From contig CAWINI010000004.1 in the NCBI GenBank assembly GCA_963837395.1, forward strand, positions 2,418,001-2,482,000: 64,000 nucleotides of DNA. Direction: 5' to 3'. The notes under the pieces were generated by a model. The model worked only from the letters and a program-made list of their open reading frames with translations, was not told the origin of the DNA and searched no databases. Positions 9,627 to 17,436 of the stretch are shown here, piece after piece. This DNA comes from CAVZQN01 sp963837395 (lineage in GTDB: Bacteria; Acidobacteriota; HRBIN11; JAKEFK01). A program made the position numbers and the translations under genes. How positions within the stretch are numbered: position 1 is the first letter of the stretch; every line of letters starts with the position of its first letter.

Positions 9627-11642
9627 ATGAAATCCGTAAAAATATGCTTTTTATGCCTGATCTACATCTATATTCAGTTCTCAGTAGCTGAGGCGCAAGT
9701 AAAAACGATAAAAAGTTCCGACCTATATAGAATGCGCTACGTAAAAGAAGCAGAAATATCTCCTGATGAATCCTCGATTGTCTACACAGTTGTTCTGAAT
9801 CCCACCACCGGTCGGACTTCAAATCAACTCTGGATTACCGAACCAGATCATGGAAAGTCATTGAGGCTGACAGCGGAAAAAGATTCAGGATCGAGTCCAG
9901 TTTGGTCTCCGGATGGAAAATGGATTGCGTTCAATGGTGAAGTGAACAAGAAATCAGGTTTGTATATTGTCAGACCGAATGGAAGTGATCTGCATTTTCT
10001 GGCAGAAACCAAATCCACCAACAGTCCTTTAACCTATGAAGGACAATCGATCGCCTGGTCACCGGATGGAAAAAAGATTGCATTTGTATCAACAACTCCA
10101 GGACCGGAATTGGAATTGGCTACAGGAGATCCAGTGGTAATCACCCGATATCTTTACAAGCCTGATTACGCCGAAGGTGAAACACGTTTTAACGATAACC
10201 GCCGCCGCCATATTTTCATTGTTGATGTTGCATCCGGAAAAGTCGATCAGAAAACATCAGGAAACTTCGAAGAACATTCAATCGATTGGTCGCCGGATGG
10301 AAAAGAAATTTTGTTTGTTTCGAATCGCGAACCAGATCCGGATCTCTTTTACAATCCAGATCTGTTTGCGTTGAAAGTTTCCGATGGATCAATTCGAAGA
10401 TTAACAGCTTCTGAATATGCGGAGTATCGCCCGCGATGGTCTCCCGACGGTTCATCCATTGCGTTTATCGGAACCAAACGTGGTCTGACGGATCTGGAAA
10501 CGGATATGGAAGACACCCATGTTTGGATTATGAAGTCCGATGGTTCCAACAAAAAGGAAATTGGCGCAGCGATCGATAATCGTCAAGATCTTCCGACATG
10601 GTCTGCAGATGGCAGGTTCGTTTATTGCAAAGTGCCAGAACGCGGATCGGCCAAATTGTTTCGCATTGATGTTCATTCAGGCAAAACTGAGACAGTCATT
10701 AATGAAGTCGGTCAACTTGAATATTTTTCGGTTTCAAAAAATAACAACATTGCGTACACATTCACATCCAGATCGGATCTTGCTCAGTTATTCGTTAAAA
10801 ATGAAAGCGGAACTACAAGCCAACTTTCAAGTTTGAATTCTGAAATGCTTGAAGGTGTGAAACCGGCGGACATTGAATCGTTTACATTTCTCAGCAACGA
10901 TTTCAAATATGAAATCGAAGCATTTTTAACTATGCCCGTTGGATTTGATCCCGACAAAAAATATCCGTTAATTGTGAACATCCATGGCGGGCCTCATGGT
11001 TATCGTGGTCCGGCTTTCAATTTAAAAGCGCAATCTTACGCAGCCCATGGCTGGGCAACGTTGATGGTGAATTTCCGGGGATCGACAAGTTACGGACAAG
11101 CTTTATCGGATGCGGTTTTTGCAGACCAAAATGGGAATGAAGCTCAGGATGTGCTTTACGGCACACTTGCAGCAATCAGAAGATATCCGTGGATCGATCG
11201 AGATCGATTAGGAGTTGAAGGATGGAGTTATGGCGGACAACTAACGGCCTGGCTGGTAACTCAAACTCATATCTTTAAAGCCGCCGTGGCCGGAGCTCCG
11301 GTCATCAACAACATCAGTTACAACTACACCACCTATTACAACATGTATGAACAAATGGAATGGGGACTTCTTCCCCATCAAGGAAATATGATGGATGTTT
11401 TGTGGGAACGATCGGCATTGAAACATGTGGCAAAAGTAAAGACGCCAACAATGCTGCTGCAAGGCGAAAATGATGTGGATGTTCCGATCACCGAATCGGA
11501 GCAATTTTATATTGCGCTGAAAGATGTGGGTGTAGAAACAGTCATGGTGAGATACCCGCGGGAAGGTCATGCCATTCGCGAACCAAAACATCAGATCGAT
11601 ATTATCGATCGGAGTATGCGGTGGTTTGAGGAACACTTTTAA
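9627..11642 (+). CDS. Secreted S9 family serine peptidase (prolyl oligopeptidase/DPP-like)
   Basis: 671 residues with an N-terminal signal peptide (CFLCLIYIYIQFSVAEA). The first two-thirds is a beta-propeller marked by repeated WSPDGK or WSADGR blades. The C-terminal alpha/beta hydrolase carries NIHGGPHGYRG (oxyanion region), nucleophile GWSYGG (Ser about 534), Asp in GENDVDVP (about 615) and His in REGHAI (about 648). It would cleave oligopeptides, probably dipeptidyl or acylaminoacyl peptides, in the periplasm or outside. The start has a good GGGAGAG site. Its last 41 bp overlap the convergent ABA4-like gene. Substrate specificity cannot be read from the sequence. Confidence 0.9.
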   Translation: MKSVKICFLCLIYIYIQFSVAEAQVKTIKSSDLYRMRYVKEAEISPDESSIVYTVVLNPTTGRTSNQLWITEPDHGKSLRLTAEKDSGSSPVWSPDGKWIAFNGEVNKKSGLYIVRPNGSDLHFLAETKSTNSPLTYEGQSIAWSPDGKKIAFVSTTPGPELELATGDPVVITRYLYKPDYAEGETRFNDNRRRHIFIVDVASGKVDQKTSGNFEEHSIDWSPDGKEILFVSNREPDPDLFYNPDLFALKVSDGSIRRLTASEYAEYRPRWSPDGSSIAFIGTKRGLTDLETDMEDTHVWIMKSDGSNKKEIGAAIDNRQDLPTWSADGRFVYCKVPERGSAKLFRIDVHSGKTETVINEVGQLEYFSVSKNNNIAYTFTSRSDLAQLFVKNESGTTSQLSSLNSEMLEGVKPADIESFTFLSNDFKYEIEAFLTMPVGFDPDKKYPLIVNIHGGPHGYRGPAFNLKAQSYAAHGWATLMVNFRGSTSYGQALSDAVFADQNGNEAQDVLYGTLAAIRRYPWIDRDRLGVEGWSYGGQLTAWLVTQTHIFKAAVAGAPVINNISYNYTTYYNMYEQMEWGLLPHQGNMMDVLWERSALKHVAKVKTPTMLLQGENDVDVPITESEQFYIALKDVGVETVMVRYPREGHAIREPKHQIDIIDRSMRWFEEHF

Positions 11643-12042
11643 CCACAGAGACACCAAGATAGATCAAAAAGCCAAGCGGGCCGAGCATCAGAATGAAGAA
11701 CAGGATGGGAGCCATCAACCAGGCGGAAATTCCACGTTCGCGGCTATCCAGATAAGCCCAGCGTCCCACAAAAAGATCGAACGCCAGAAAATGCATCCAC
11801 GCAATCGTTGCCCCTTCCGGTGTTGCTAACAGCGCGGAAATTTCTGGAAGCTTTGGCGTTATCACTTTTGGTAACAGCGTTCCGATTTGTGGGAACACTA
11901 AGATCGCATAAGCAATGGCCGGCACAATGATTACAAAAGGTGATTTCAGGATCCGCAGAGTAACCCGCCAATGCGGAGCAACGATCATCAAGAACCAGAA
12001 TGGTAAAACAAATAATCCGCTGATGTTAAATAACGCTTCCAT
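11602..12042 (-). CDS. ABA4-like (DUF4281) membrane protein
   Basis: 146 residues with four hydrophobic segments and the ABA4/DUF4281 pattern: LPFWFLMIVAP, then a LATPEGATIAWMHFLAFDLFVGRW block, a DSRERG loop and LLGPLGFLIYL-like ending. Plant ABA4 acts in neoxanthin synthesis; the bacterial members have no established role. The start codon overlaps the stop of the upstream gene (TGATG at 12040-12044), so the two are translationally coupled. The last residues (GVSVV onward) are encoded by a copy of the CCACAGAGACACC repeat that also spans the convergent peptidase stop codon. Confidence 0.72.
   Translation of the reverse strand: MEALFNISGLFVLPFWFLMIVAPHWRVTLRILKSPFVIIVPAIAYAILVFPQIGTLLPKVITPKLPEISALLATPEGATIAWMHFLAFDLFVGRWAYLDSRERGISAWLMAPILFFILMLGPLGFLIYLGVSVVKSVPQTTAYSDR
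11641..11658. repeat. Single arm of the CCACAGAGACAC repeat family
   Basis: AACCACAGAGACACCAAG directly follows, and overlaps, the S9 peptidase stop and is coding on the minus strand for the ABA4-like tail. No second arm is visible nearby. Confidence 0.5.
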
Positions 12043-12971
12043 CAACGCACCTCCTGCGGCTGTATTGATAGACCTCCATCTTCGATATTTGTAAGTGCTT
12101 TCACGAACGCTGTTGCCAAAACGGCTGCGGAAACAATCGCTAATGCCCCAGTGATCCCATTCACATCTTGCGGAACGCGTCCGGTAAAAGTTTGAAACAA
12201 TGTAAAGAATTGCAACCCCGCATAACCTGCAATCGCTGTTATCATGGTTCGAAGTTTGAATTCGATTTCGCGCTGACTGAAATTCAGTAACCATGCCAGG
12301 ACCGGCAACACTTGAATGGCATGAACGGCGAGTCCGTGAGGAACTTTCATCATCCCTGCCTGGCCAAATATATTGGGTACATGGCCAGGTGATACTCGCA
12401 TAATGTAGTTTCCATATGCAATCAAAATGACTCCAAGAACATTGGTGAGATTTAGAAATAGAAGTCCAGCTCGAATTGCCAGTTTCATTTCCGGTTGAAC
12501 ATTGAGAGCCTTAAAACTTCGAACGGTTACGATCACAATCATGATGGCCACGATCATGATCAAAGTGCCCATCAAACCGAACACAGTTCTGTCAAAAGCG
12601 GTAGCAACATTGAAATGGGAAGCGGCCCCCCTCCACTTCTGCATTGTAATTAAGCTCACTTCTACGAACATCGAAACAGCAAATATGCAGCTAATCACAG
12701 GGAGCGATTTTCGCTTCTGAAGATAACCCATCGCCCACCCTACTGAAATGGTTGTCAGGCCGCCGGTGATTCCAAATAAGATCGGCTTTCGCCAGGAAAT
12801 CGGCCCTTCCCAGGAACCTCCAGAAATGAGGAGCACCAATACGTGAAATAATCCGCTGCAAACCAGAATAAAACCGGCCACATACATCGGCGTTTGAGAC
12901 GGTTGCCGTTCTTTCCATAATTGCGGGGGAACCGACAAAGCTTCAGAGATTAGTTTCCGTAGTGCGCTCAT
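12042..12971 (-). CDS. Unrecognised polytopic membrane protein
   Basis: 309 residues with about eight to nine hydrophobic helices (FILVCSGLFHVLVLLISGGSW, then PILFGITGGLTTISVGWAMGYL and others). I do not recognise the family. It is the first gene of a two-gene operon with the ABA4-like gene (1-nt overlap). It has a strong GGAGGT Shine-Dalgarno before ATG 12971 and a near-consensus promoter (TTGACA at 13032-13037 and TATTAT at 13009-13014 on the minus strand, 17-bp spacer) lying between TetR-type operators. The context suggests a TetR-controlled membrane function; a link to lipid or isoprenoid chemistry is only suggested by the ABA4-like partner. Confidence 0.6.
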   Translation of the reverse strand: MSALRKLISEALSVPPQLWKERQPSQTPMYVAGFILVCSGLFHVLVLLISGGSWEGPISWRKPILFGITGGLTTISVGWAMGYLQKRKSLPVISCIFAVSMFVEVSLITMQKWRGAASHFNVATAFDRTVFGLMGTLIMIVAIMIVIVTVRSFKALNVQPEMKLAIRAGLLFLNLTNVLGVILIAYGNYIMRVSPGHVPNIFGQAGMMKVPHGLAVHAIQVLPVLAWLLNFSQREIEFKLRTMITAIAGYAGLQFFTLFQTFTGRVPQDVNGITGALAIVSAAVLATAFVKALTNIEDGGLSIQPQEVR

Positions 12972-12991
12972 AACTGCTGACCTCCGAAATA

Positions 12992-13040
12992 ATCTTTACA
13001 TTGTAAAGATAATAGGGTATGATCTTTACAGTGTCAAGAT
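12992..13040. promoter_or_regulatory. Face-to-face promoters with two TetR-type operators
   Basis: Operator 1 is ATCTTTACA-t-TGTAAAGAT (12992-13010), perfect 9-bp arms. Operator 2 is ATCTTTACA-g-TGTCAAGAT (13022-13040), one mismatch. Their centres are 30 bp apart. The plus promoter is TTTACA (12995-13000), 17 bp, TATGAT (13018-13023). The minus promoter is TTGACA (13037-13032), 17 bp, TATTAT (13014-13009). Each -35 lies inside one operator and each -10 abuts or enters the other, so one repressor could silence both directions. Confidence 0.8.
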
Positions 13041-13624
13041 TGAAACGAGGTGATTATCATCACGGAGATTTGAAGAATGCGCTGGTGGAGGCTGCTGCCC
13101 GGCTGATGGTGGAGCGAGGAATTGGGAACGTCAGCTTGCGTGAGGTAGCACGGAAAGCCGGCGTCTCCCATGCCGCGCCCTATCACCACTTCGGCAACAA
13201 AACTGGCCTTCTTGCCGCAGTGGCCGAAGAAGGGTTCAAACGTTTCGATTCCTATCAAGCCCGAGCACTGCTGCGAACCGGGCGAAAGGATCCAATGGAA
13301 AGGCTGAAAGCACTGGGACATGCTTACGTGCGATTTGCGATCAACCACCCTAGTTTTTTCCGGATTATGTTCCGCTATGACATTACAGAACCGGAACGAC
13401 ACCTTTCACTTACCACAGTAGCAAAACGCACATTCGATCGTTTATTCAATACGGTTTGCGAATGCCTCAAAAAAGAAAATAAATCGGTAAATCCGATGAC
13501 CGCTGCAATCCGTGCCTGGCTGGTGCACGGGCTTGCTACGTTGTGGTTGGACGGACGGCTAAACAAGATGCCTGAAGCAAAAGAAATGATCGATAAAATT
13601 ATTGATCAAAGCCTTTATTTCTAA
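13031..13624 (+). CDS. TetR family repressor with WHG-type C-terminal domain
   Basis: About 197 residues. The N-terminal TetR DNA-binding domain is clear (GDLKNALVEAAARLMVERG, SLREVARKAGVSHAAPYHHF, KTGLLAAVAEEGF). The C-terminal AWLVHGLATLWLDGRL motif is the WHG ligand-binding type. The frame is open from ATG 13019, but that ATG lies inside the predicted -10 box (13018-13023). The GTG at 13031 falls where transcription should begin and gives a leaderless mRNA, so I chose it; a TTG at 13040 is another option. It is transcribed divergently from the two-gene membrane operon and probably represses both itself and that operon by binding the two palindromes in the shared gap. The ligand is unknown. 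Confidence 0.85.
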   Translation: MSRLKRGDYHHGDLKNALVEAAARLMVERGIGNVSLREVARKAGVSHAAPYHHFGNKTGLLAAVAEEGFKRFDSYQARALLRTGRKDPMERLKALGHAYVRFAINHPSFFRIMFRYDITEPERHLSLTTVAKRTFDRLFNTVCECLKKENKSVNPMTAAIRAWLVHGLATLWLDGRLNKMPEAKEMIDKIIDQSLYF

Positions 13625-13683
13625 CCACGAAGTAACTCATGATTTTGAGATCAAACAGAAATAATGAAAATCGGCGTTCGTTT

Positions 13684-13775
13684 CTCCCCCTTGTGAAGGG
13701 GGAGATTAAAGAGGGGGTTGAAGTATTTTCAAAATGTTCCAACCTCCCCTAACCCCTCCTCACAAGGAGGGGAAC
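13684..13775. repeat. Inverted repeat, CTCCCCCTTGTGAAGGGGGAG type
   Basis: The left arm (13684-13722) contains a perfect small palindrome, CTCCCCC..GGGGGAG, followed by ATTAAAGAGGGGGTTG. The right arm (13741-13775), CCTCCCCTAACCCCTCCTCACAAGGAGGGG, is the same motif in inverse orientation. The roughly 200-bp gap between the TetR gene and the next gene holds only this element and, at 13622, a weak CCACGAAG half-copy of the other repeat family. Confidence 0.65.
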
Positions 13776-13824
13776 TTGCCCGATCGCCGATTTTCAAAAC
13801 AGGACACGAATTTGCACGAAGGAT

Positions 13825-14532
13825 CTATCCTTTTTTCAAAGAAGCTAATTTTTTGTGCGCTTGTTCAAGAGCGGCTTTCGTTTCCATCGTCTTACGGCAG
13901 ATTTGTTGGGCGTGTTCCACTTCTTTTGGATCCGCCCAATATCCACTGACTACAACGTCTTTGCCATCAACATTGTAAGTATCGGTTCGAAATTCTTTGC
14001 TGGAATTTGGATCGCCACCGGCATTTCTGCAGGAAGCTTTTAAGCGATTGTATTCTGCATTTTTGTCATCGATCCATTTTTGAAGTTCTTTAGAAGAATC
14101 GGGTAACGACAATGCATTGATGGATGTAATCAGCGGTGCGCCATTCTTTGTTTCAATCACAGCAAGTGATGTCATTTGGCTCAGATCCTCATTTGTAAAA
14201 ACCCTGGCTGTTCCTGTTCGACGCAATCGTTCGCGCTGGGCAATTTCAGCAAGACTACTTTGCATTAAAGTGTGTTCTTCTTTCTTTTCCGGAATTTTGT
14301 CGCCAGGCTTGGAGATGGAGTCCGGATTAGCATTCCGCATCGCGGAGATATCAAGAGCGCTGCGTTTTAAGCTAAACAGAATTCCATTTCGATCTTTGAA
14401 ACGAAGGGTATCACCATCATCCCATAACAACGTGCCTTCCATCCGCTTACCGGATTTAAAAATAATGGTAAATGCGGAGGCATGAATTGGGATAAACAAA
14501 GCAATAATTAGTAGAAGACTAAACACTCTCAC
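13825..14532 (-). CDS. Secreted protein of unknown function
   Basis: 235 residues: signal peptide (MRVFSLLLIIALFIPIHASA), then a short beta-type segment FTIIFKSGKRMEGTLLWDDGDTLRFKDRNG. This resembles small 'SGKxxEGxL' beta folds found in lipoproteins and secreted proteins. A charged helical C-terminal half ends in HKKLASLKKG, with two cysteines (KASCRNAGG, AQQICRKT). No family is recognised. GTG is the start; TAAGAT (14539-14544, minus strand) lies 6 nt before it and there is no Shine-Dalgarno, consistent with a leaderless transcript. Confidence 0.6.
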   Translation of the reverse strand: MRVFSLLLIIALFIPIHASAFTIIFKSGKRMEGTLLWDDGDTLRFKDRNGILFSLKRSALDISAMRNANPDSISKPGDKIPEKKEEHTLMQSSLAEIAQRERLRRTGTARVFTNEDLSQMTSLAVIETKNGAPLITSINALSLPDSSKELQKWIDDKNAEYNRLKASCRNAGGDPNSSKEFRTDTYNVDGKDVVVSGYWADPKEVEHAQQICRKTMETKAALEQAHKKLASLKKG

Positions 14533-14595
14533 GCCTTCATCTTAACAGAATCCGATGCACTGCACATTTGAAGGTTGCGCTTATACTTACATTAT

Positions 14596-14898
14596 ATGAA
14601 GAAGAAAATTGAAGATCTGACGCGCGAATTTTTAAATGAACGATTAAAAGATCCGACGTATCAGCTGCATTATCGCGAAGAGCAGATGCGGAGTTATCTG
14701 GGGAAAGCAATTGCCGCTTTGCGGAAAAAGAAAAAGATGAGTCCAGAAGAGTTTGCCAAAAAAATCGGCGTTAAGACCGAAGCCTTAAGTCGGATAGAAA
14801 AAGGCGAATACGGCAGATACACGTTGAAGTCGCTTCTAGATATTGCGCAAGCAACCGACACTTATCTTCATATTGATTTCGTGAGTGAACCTGATTAG
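14596..14898 (+). CDS. XRE/HigA-like helix-turn-helix regulator
   Basis: 100 residues. After an N-terminal helical stretch (EDLTREFLNERLKDPTYQ) comes an HTH_XRE fold: LGKAIAALRKKKKMSPEEFAKKIGVKTEALSRIEKGEY, then a helical LKSLLDIAQATDTYLHIDF end. The architecture matches HigA or MqsA-type antitoxin regulators of the 'helix-HTH' kind, but no HigB or RelE toxin gene is adjacent. It could therefore be a solitary regulator or an orphan antitoxin. Start ATG 14596 is chosen; the open frame begins at 14575. TATACT (14582-14587) is 8 nt upstream of the ATG and no Shine-Dalgarno is seen, a leaderless pattern. Confidence 0.72.
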   Translation: MKKKIEDLTREFLNERLKDPTYQLHYREEQMRSYLGKAIAALRKKKKMSPEEFAKKIGVKTEALSRIEKGEYGRYTLKSLLDIAQATDTYLHIDFVSEPD

Positions 14899-14903
14899 CG
14901 GAA

Positions 14904-15320
14904 TTACTTGTTCAACCGCTGAGTCATGCTAAACCAATTTCCGCAACCATCTTTAAAAACGGCCTCGATTCCATAGAATTGCTCGGTCGGCGGTGAAACG
15001 AATTCAACTCCTTTCGCTTTCAATTCTTCATAGGTCTTCTTGCAATCATCCGTTTCAAACGCTCCTGCACCCAGCATGTCACGGTCCAGCAAATTGCGGA
15101 CATTCGCTGCTGCTGCCTCATCAAACATGGGGCTTGGTTTTGGTTCTATCAAAATAATTTCAAGATCGGGCTGACCTTTGGTTCGAACAGTTAACCATCG
15201 AAATCCATTATCCATGGTTGCATCGGTACGAACTTCAAAGCCCAATTTTCCCACGTAAAAATCTTTGGCTTGTTCCTGATTTTTCACAAAGAACGCGAAA
15301 TGGGACATTTTCGTAATCAT
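14904..15320 (-). CDS. VOC (glyoxalase/bleomycin-resistance) family protein
   Basis: 138 residues with the betaalphabetabetabeta VOC pattern: MSHFAFFVKNQEQAKDFYVGKLGFEV at the start, DLEIILIEP in the middle, and a C-terminal YGIEAVFKDGCGNWFSMTQ block with the family's 'DPxGN' position as DGCGN. Members bind metals or small molecules (glyoxalase, antibiotic binding, dioxygenase); the activity cannot be named. AAGGAG precedes the start. It lies downstream of an AraC-type regulator on the same strand, a common pairing, separated by about 175 bp containing a 27-bp palindrome. Confidence 0.82.
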   Translation of the reverse strand: MITKMSHFAFFVKNQEQAKDFYVGKLGFEVRTDATMDNGFRWLTVRTKGQPDLEIILIEPKPSPMFDEAAAANVRNLLDRDMLGAGAFETDDCKKTYEELKAKGVEFVSPPTEQFYGIEAVFKDGCGNWFSMTQRLNK

Positions 15321-15404
15321 CGCGATTGTCTCCTTTTTGGAAGATTTCGATTTAGAGATTAACAGACTAAAAAGCGGTGTGCTTCTTCAAAATTGCGTTT
15401 ATTC

Positions 15405-15431
15405 TTGAACCACTGTGGCTCTGTGGTTCAA
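15405..15431. repeat. Palindromic copy of the CCAC..GTGG repeat family
   Basis: TTGAACCAC-tgtggctct-GTGGTTCAA, perfect 9-bp arms, lies between the AraC gene stop and the VOC gene start. It could be a terminator for the first gene. The remaining gap 15321-15495 shows nothing else. Confidence 0.6.
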
Positions 15432-15495
15432 TTGCTGATGAAATCCAAACATCGACGCGAAACAGGATGGGATCCAAAAAGATCCATCATAAAGT

Positions 15496-15837
15496 TTAAA
15501 CCGGACCAAAAAAGCGGGAACGGTAATCGAGTGGTGATTGACCTACGGTTCGATGAAACAGGCTACTGAATGAACCAAGACTTTCAAATCCAACTTCGAA
15601 ACAAACATCAGTAACGCTCATCGCACTTCGAGTTAGTAACTCCTTTGCTTTATCGATCCGGCGTAGTTTGAGGTACTGATGCGGCGTGGTTCTGAATGCA
15701 GTTTTGAAAAGGCGGATGAAATGGTACGGCGATACGCACGCAGTTTGCGAAATGAGTTTGATATCCAGCGCATCGCTGTAGCAATCATCGATCAGCTCGC
15801 GCGCCGTGCTTAGCCGCCGATACAAATCATCATCCAT
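15496..15837 (-). CDS. AraC family regulator, DNA-binding domain only
   Basis: 113 residues comprising just the double HTH of AraC/XylS proteins: first HTH DIKLISQTACVSPYHFIRLFKTAFRTTPHQYL, second HTH SVTDVCFEVGFESLGSFSSLFHRTVGQSPLDYR. No ligand-binding domain is present, as in SoxS or MarA-like small members. TAAAAT (15844-15849, minus strand) lies 6 nt before the ATG, with no Shine-Dalgarno. It is placed just downstream of a glycosyltransferase gene and upstream of a VOC gene, which is its likely target. Confidence 0.86.
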   Translation of the reverse strand: MDDDLYRRLSTARELIDDCYSDALDIKLISQTACVSPYHFIRLFKTAFRTTPHQYLKLRRIDKAKELLTRSAMSVTDVCFEVGFESLGSFSSLFHRTVGQSPLDYRSRFFGPV

Positions 15838-15851
15838 GTAGTTATTTTATC

Positions 15852-17369
15852 TTATCTTTTCCGGCAATATCTATTCCTATATAAATACATCCCATCGATT
15901 TCTCCGATTGAATCATATTTTGTGCGAAGCAAATGCTGAAGACGGGGATAATTGTGGATTGGATAGCGGTCCCAGCGATATATTCCGGAGGGCGCAGTAT
16001 CAATAATGTATGTAGCTCGATTTTTCTCCAGATCATTCATCAGCCAATCCCAATGCCTGTCCTTAATTGTTCCCAGATTGCCTTTTTGATTTCCAGAAAT
16101 GTAGGCGGTAAGACCGGACTGCGGCATTACTACAAATCGGGAAGCAGGGGTCATTCCGGCGTAGTAATACAAAATCGGTGCATAGCCCCAAACATACAAT
16201 GTCGCTTTATTTGCACACCAATCTGTTCGCAGTCGTGAAGCCACTTCACGGAAAACCGGATCGGTTTCTTTGTAAACGTCATTACGAAAAAAATACAGGA
16301 TAGAGTTTGCAATAGTGAAGCCGACCAGCAACAGCACTACGTAAGTGCAAAACAATCTGGCTTTCATGGAAAGAGGAAATTGCAGAAGCTGATTTGCAAA
16401 TGGAGCGGCCGCAAGACATAACGGGATGTAGAACTGGATGAAATAATGCGGATAAAAACGGAATCCAATCACCGCTGGAGGAATCGAAAATAAGATCAGA
16501 AATGTTGTTAGCAAATATTGATATTTGGATTCATGAAGATTTCTGGACCGCCATGCAAACCACCACAGAGGTGCGGTTACAATAAAAAAAGGGAACAGGT
16601 AACTTGCGGCGCGTCCGAATGCTTCGCGAACAGTAATCGGATTTGCTGAATAACCTAAATTGTTTTGAATCGTCCAATATAAAAGCGCATCAGCACCACC
16701 GCGAAAATAAAAATAGCTATAGGTAATCAAAAGTGGGATTGCGAACCCAATGCTTATCAGCACCATCGGCACAATCCATTTTCCAAGCCTGTTTTCTTTC
16801 CAAAAAACCCAGGCCGCGATCAGCGCAATTGGACCCAGCCATGCCGCAATTTGATATTTAAGCAGAACCCCAACTCCCAGCAAAAATCCAGCAATCGTAA
16901 TTGGAACGAGCCTTTTGACACGTTCTTCATTCCGAACAAAAACCAGGGCCCATGTGCCTGGCAAAATCATCAGAATTTCAGTGTTTGAAGAATGCATATC
17001 GTGAGCAAGAAATGATGCACTGAATAGCAGAAACAACAAACCGGCAATAATCCCTTTTCTGGAGTGTTCAAAAAAAGATGATGTTGCGAAAGCAGTGAAT
17101 GGAATCGTGAAAAGCGCGGTAAATAAATGGACGGCGATCAGGCCGCGTCCGAACATCCATTGTGCAAGAGCGTAATAAACATACAGGAGTGGCGGTTTAT
17201 TGTTGACGAAATCTGTATAAAGCAATTTGCCATCCATGAAGATCCAGGATCCGACGGCATGAGCAGATTCATCAATATCCAGAACTTCCACACGTAAAAA
17301 TAGAGCGCGAGTGAGCAAGCTTATGAGTACAAATAAACCTAGAATTAGGAGTTTGCGTGACGCTGGCAC
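15852..17369 (-). CDS. GT-C (GT39/ArnT-like) glycosyltransferase
   Basis: 505 residues with about ten to twelve transmembrane helices. The first extracytoplasmic loop carries the acidic motif VLDIDESAHAVGSW and then NNKPPLLYVYYALAQW, typical of dolichyl/undecaprenyl-phosphate-sugar-dependent mannosyl or aminoarabinosyl transferases. It probably transfers a sugar from a polyprenyl-phosphate donor to a lipid, protein or glycan on the outer face of the inner membrane. The start is GTG; TATAGT lies 6 nt upstream (17376-17381) and there is no Shine-Dalgarno. It is divergent from the rhomboid-like gene. Acceptor and donor are unknown. Confidence 0.82.
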   Translation of the reverse strand: MPASRKLLILGLFVLISLLTRALFLRVEVLDIDESAHAVGSWIFMDGKLLYTDFVNNKPPLLYVYYALAQWMFGRGLIAVHLFTALFTIPFTAFATSSFFEHSRKGIIAGLLFLLFSASFLAHDMHSSNTEILMILPGTWALVFVRNEERVKRLVPITIAGFLLGVGVLLKYQIAAWLGPIALIAAWVFWKENRLGKWIVPMVLISIGFAIPLLITYSYFYFRGGADALLYWTIQNNLGYSANPITVREAFGRAASYLFPFFIVTAPLWWFAWRSRNLHESKYQYLLTTFLILFSIPPAVIGFRFYPHYFIQFYIPLCLAAAPFANQLLQFPLSMKARLFCTYVVLLLVGFTIANSILYFFRNDVYKETDPVFREVASRLRTDWCANKATLYVWGYAPILYYYAGMTPASRFVVMPQSGLTAYISGNQKGNLGTIKDRHWDWLMNDLEKNRATYIIDTAPSGIYRWDRYPIHNYPRLQHLLRTKYDSIGEIDGMYLYRNRYCRKR

Positions 17370-17375
17370 GACTTA

Positions 17376-17381
17376 ACTATA
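17376..17381 (-). promoter_or_regulatory. -10-like box 6 nt before GTG (leaderless candidate)
   Basis: The minus strand reads TATAGT-taagtc-GTG. No Shine-Dalgarno is present and no convincing -35 lies 16-18 bp upstream. Confidence 0.45.
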
Positions 17382-17436
17382 AACCATCGATGTATCAGAA
17401 TCTTTGGTACAATGCACGTCTATCATTAATGAAGCT

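Noticed and set aside
13718..13978. Open frames over the CTCCCC repeat
   Set aside because: They are created by the repeat and overlap the secreted-protein gene; no domain, no Shine-Dalgarno.
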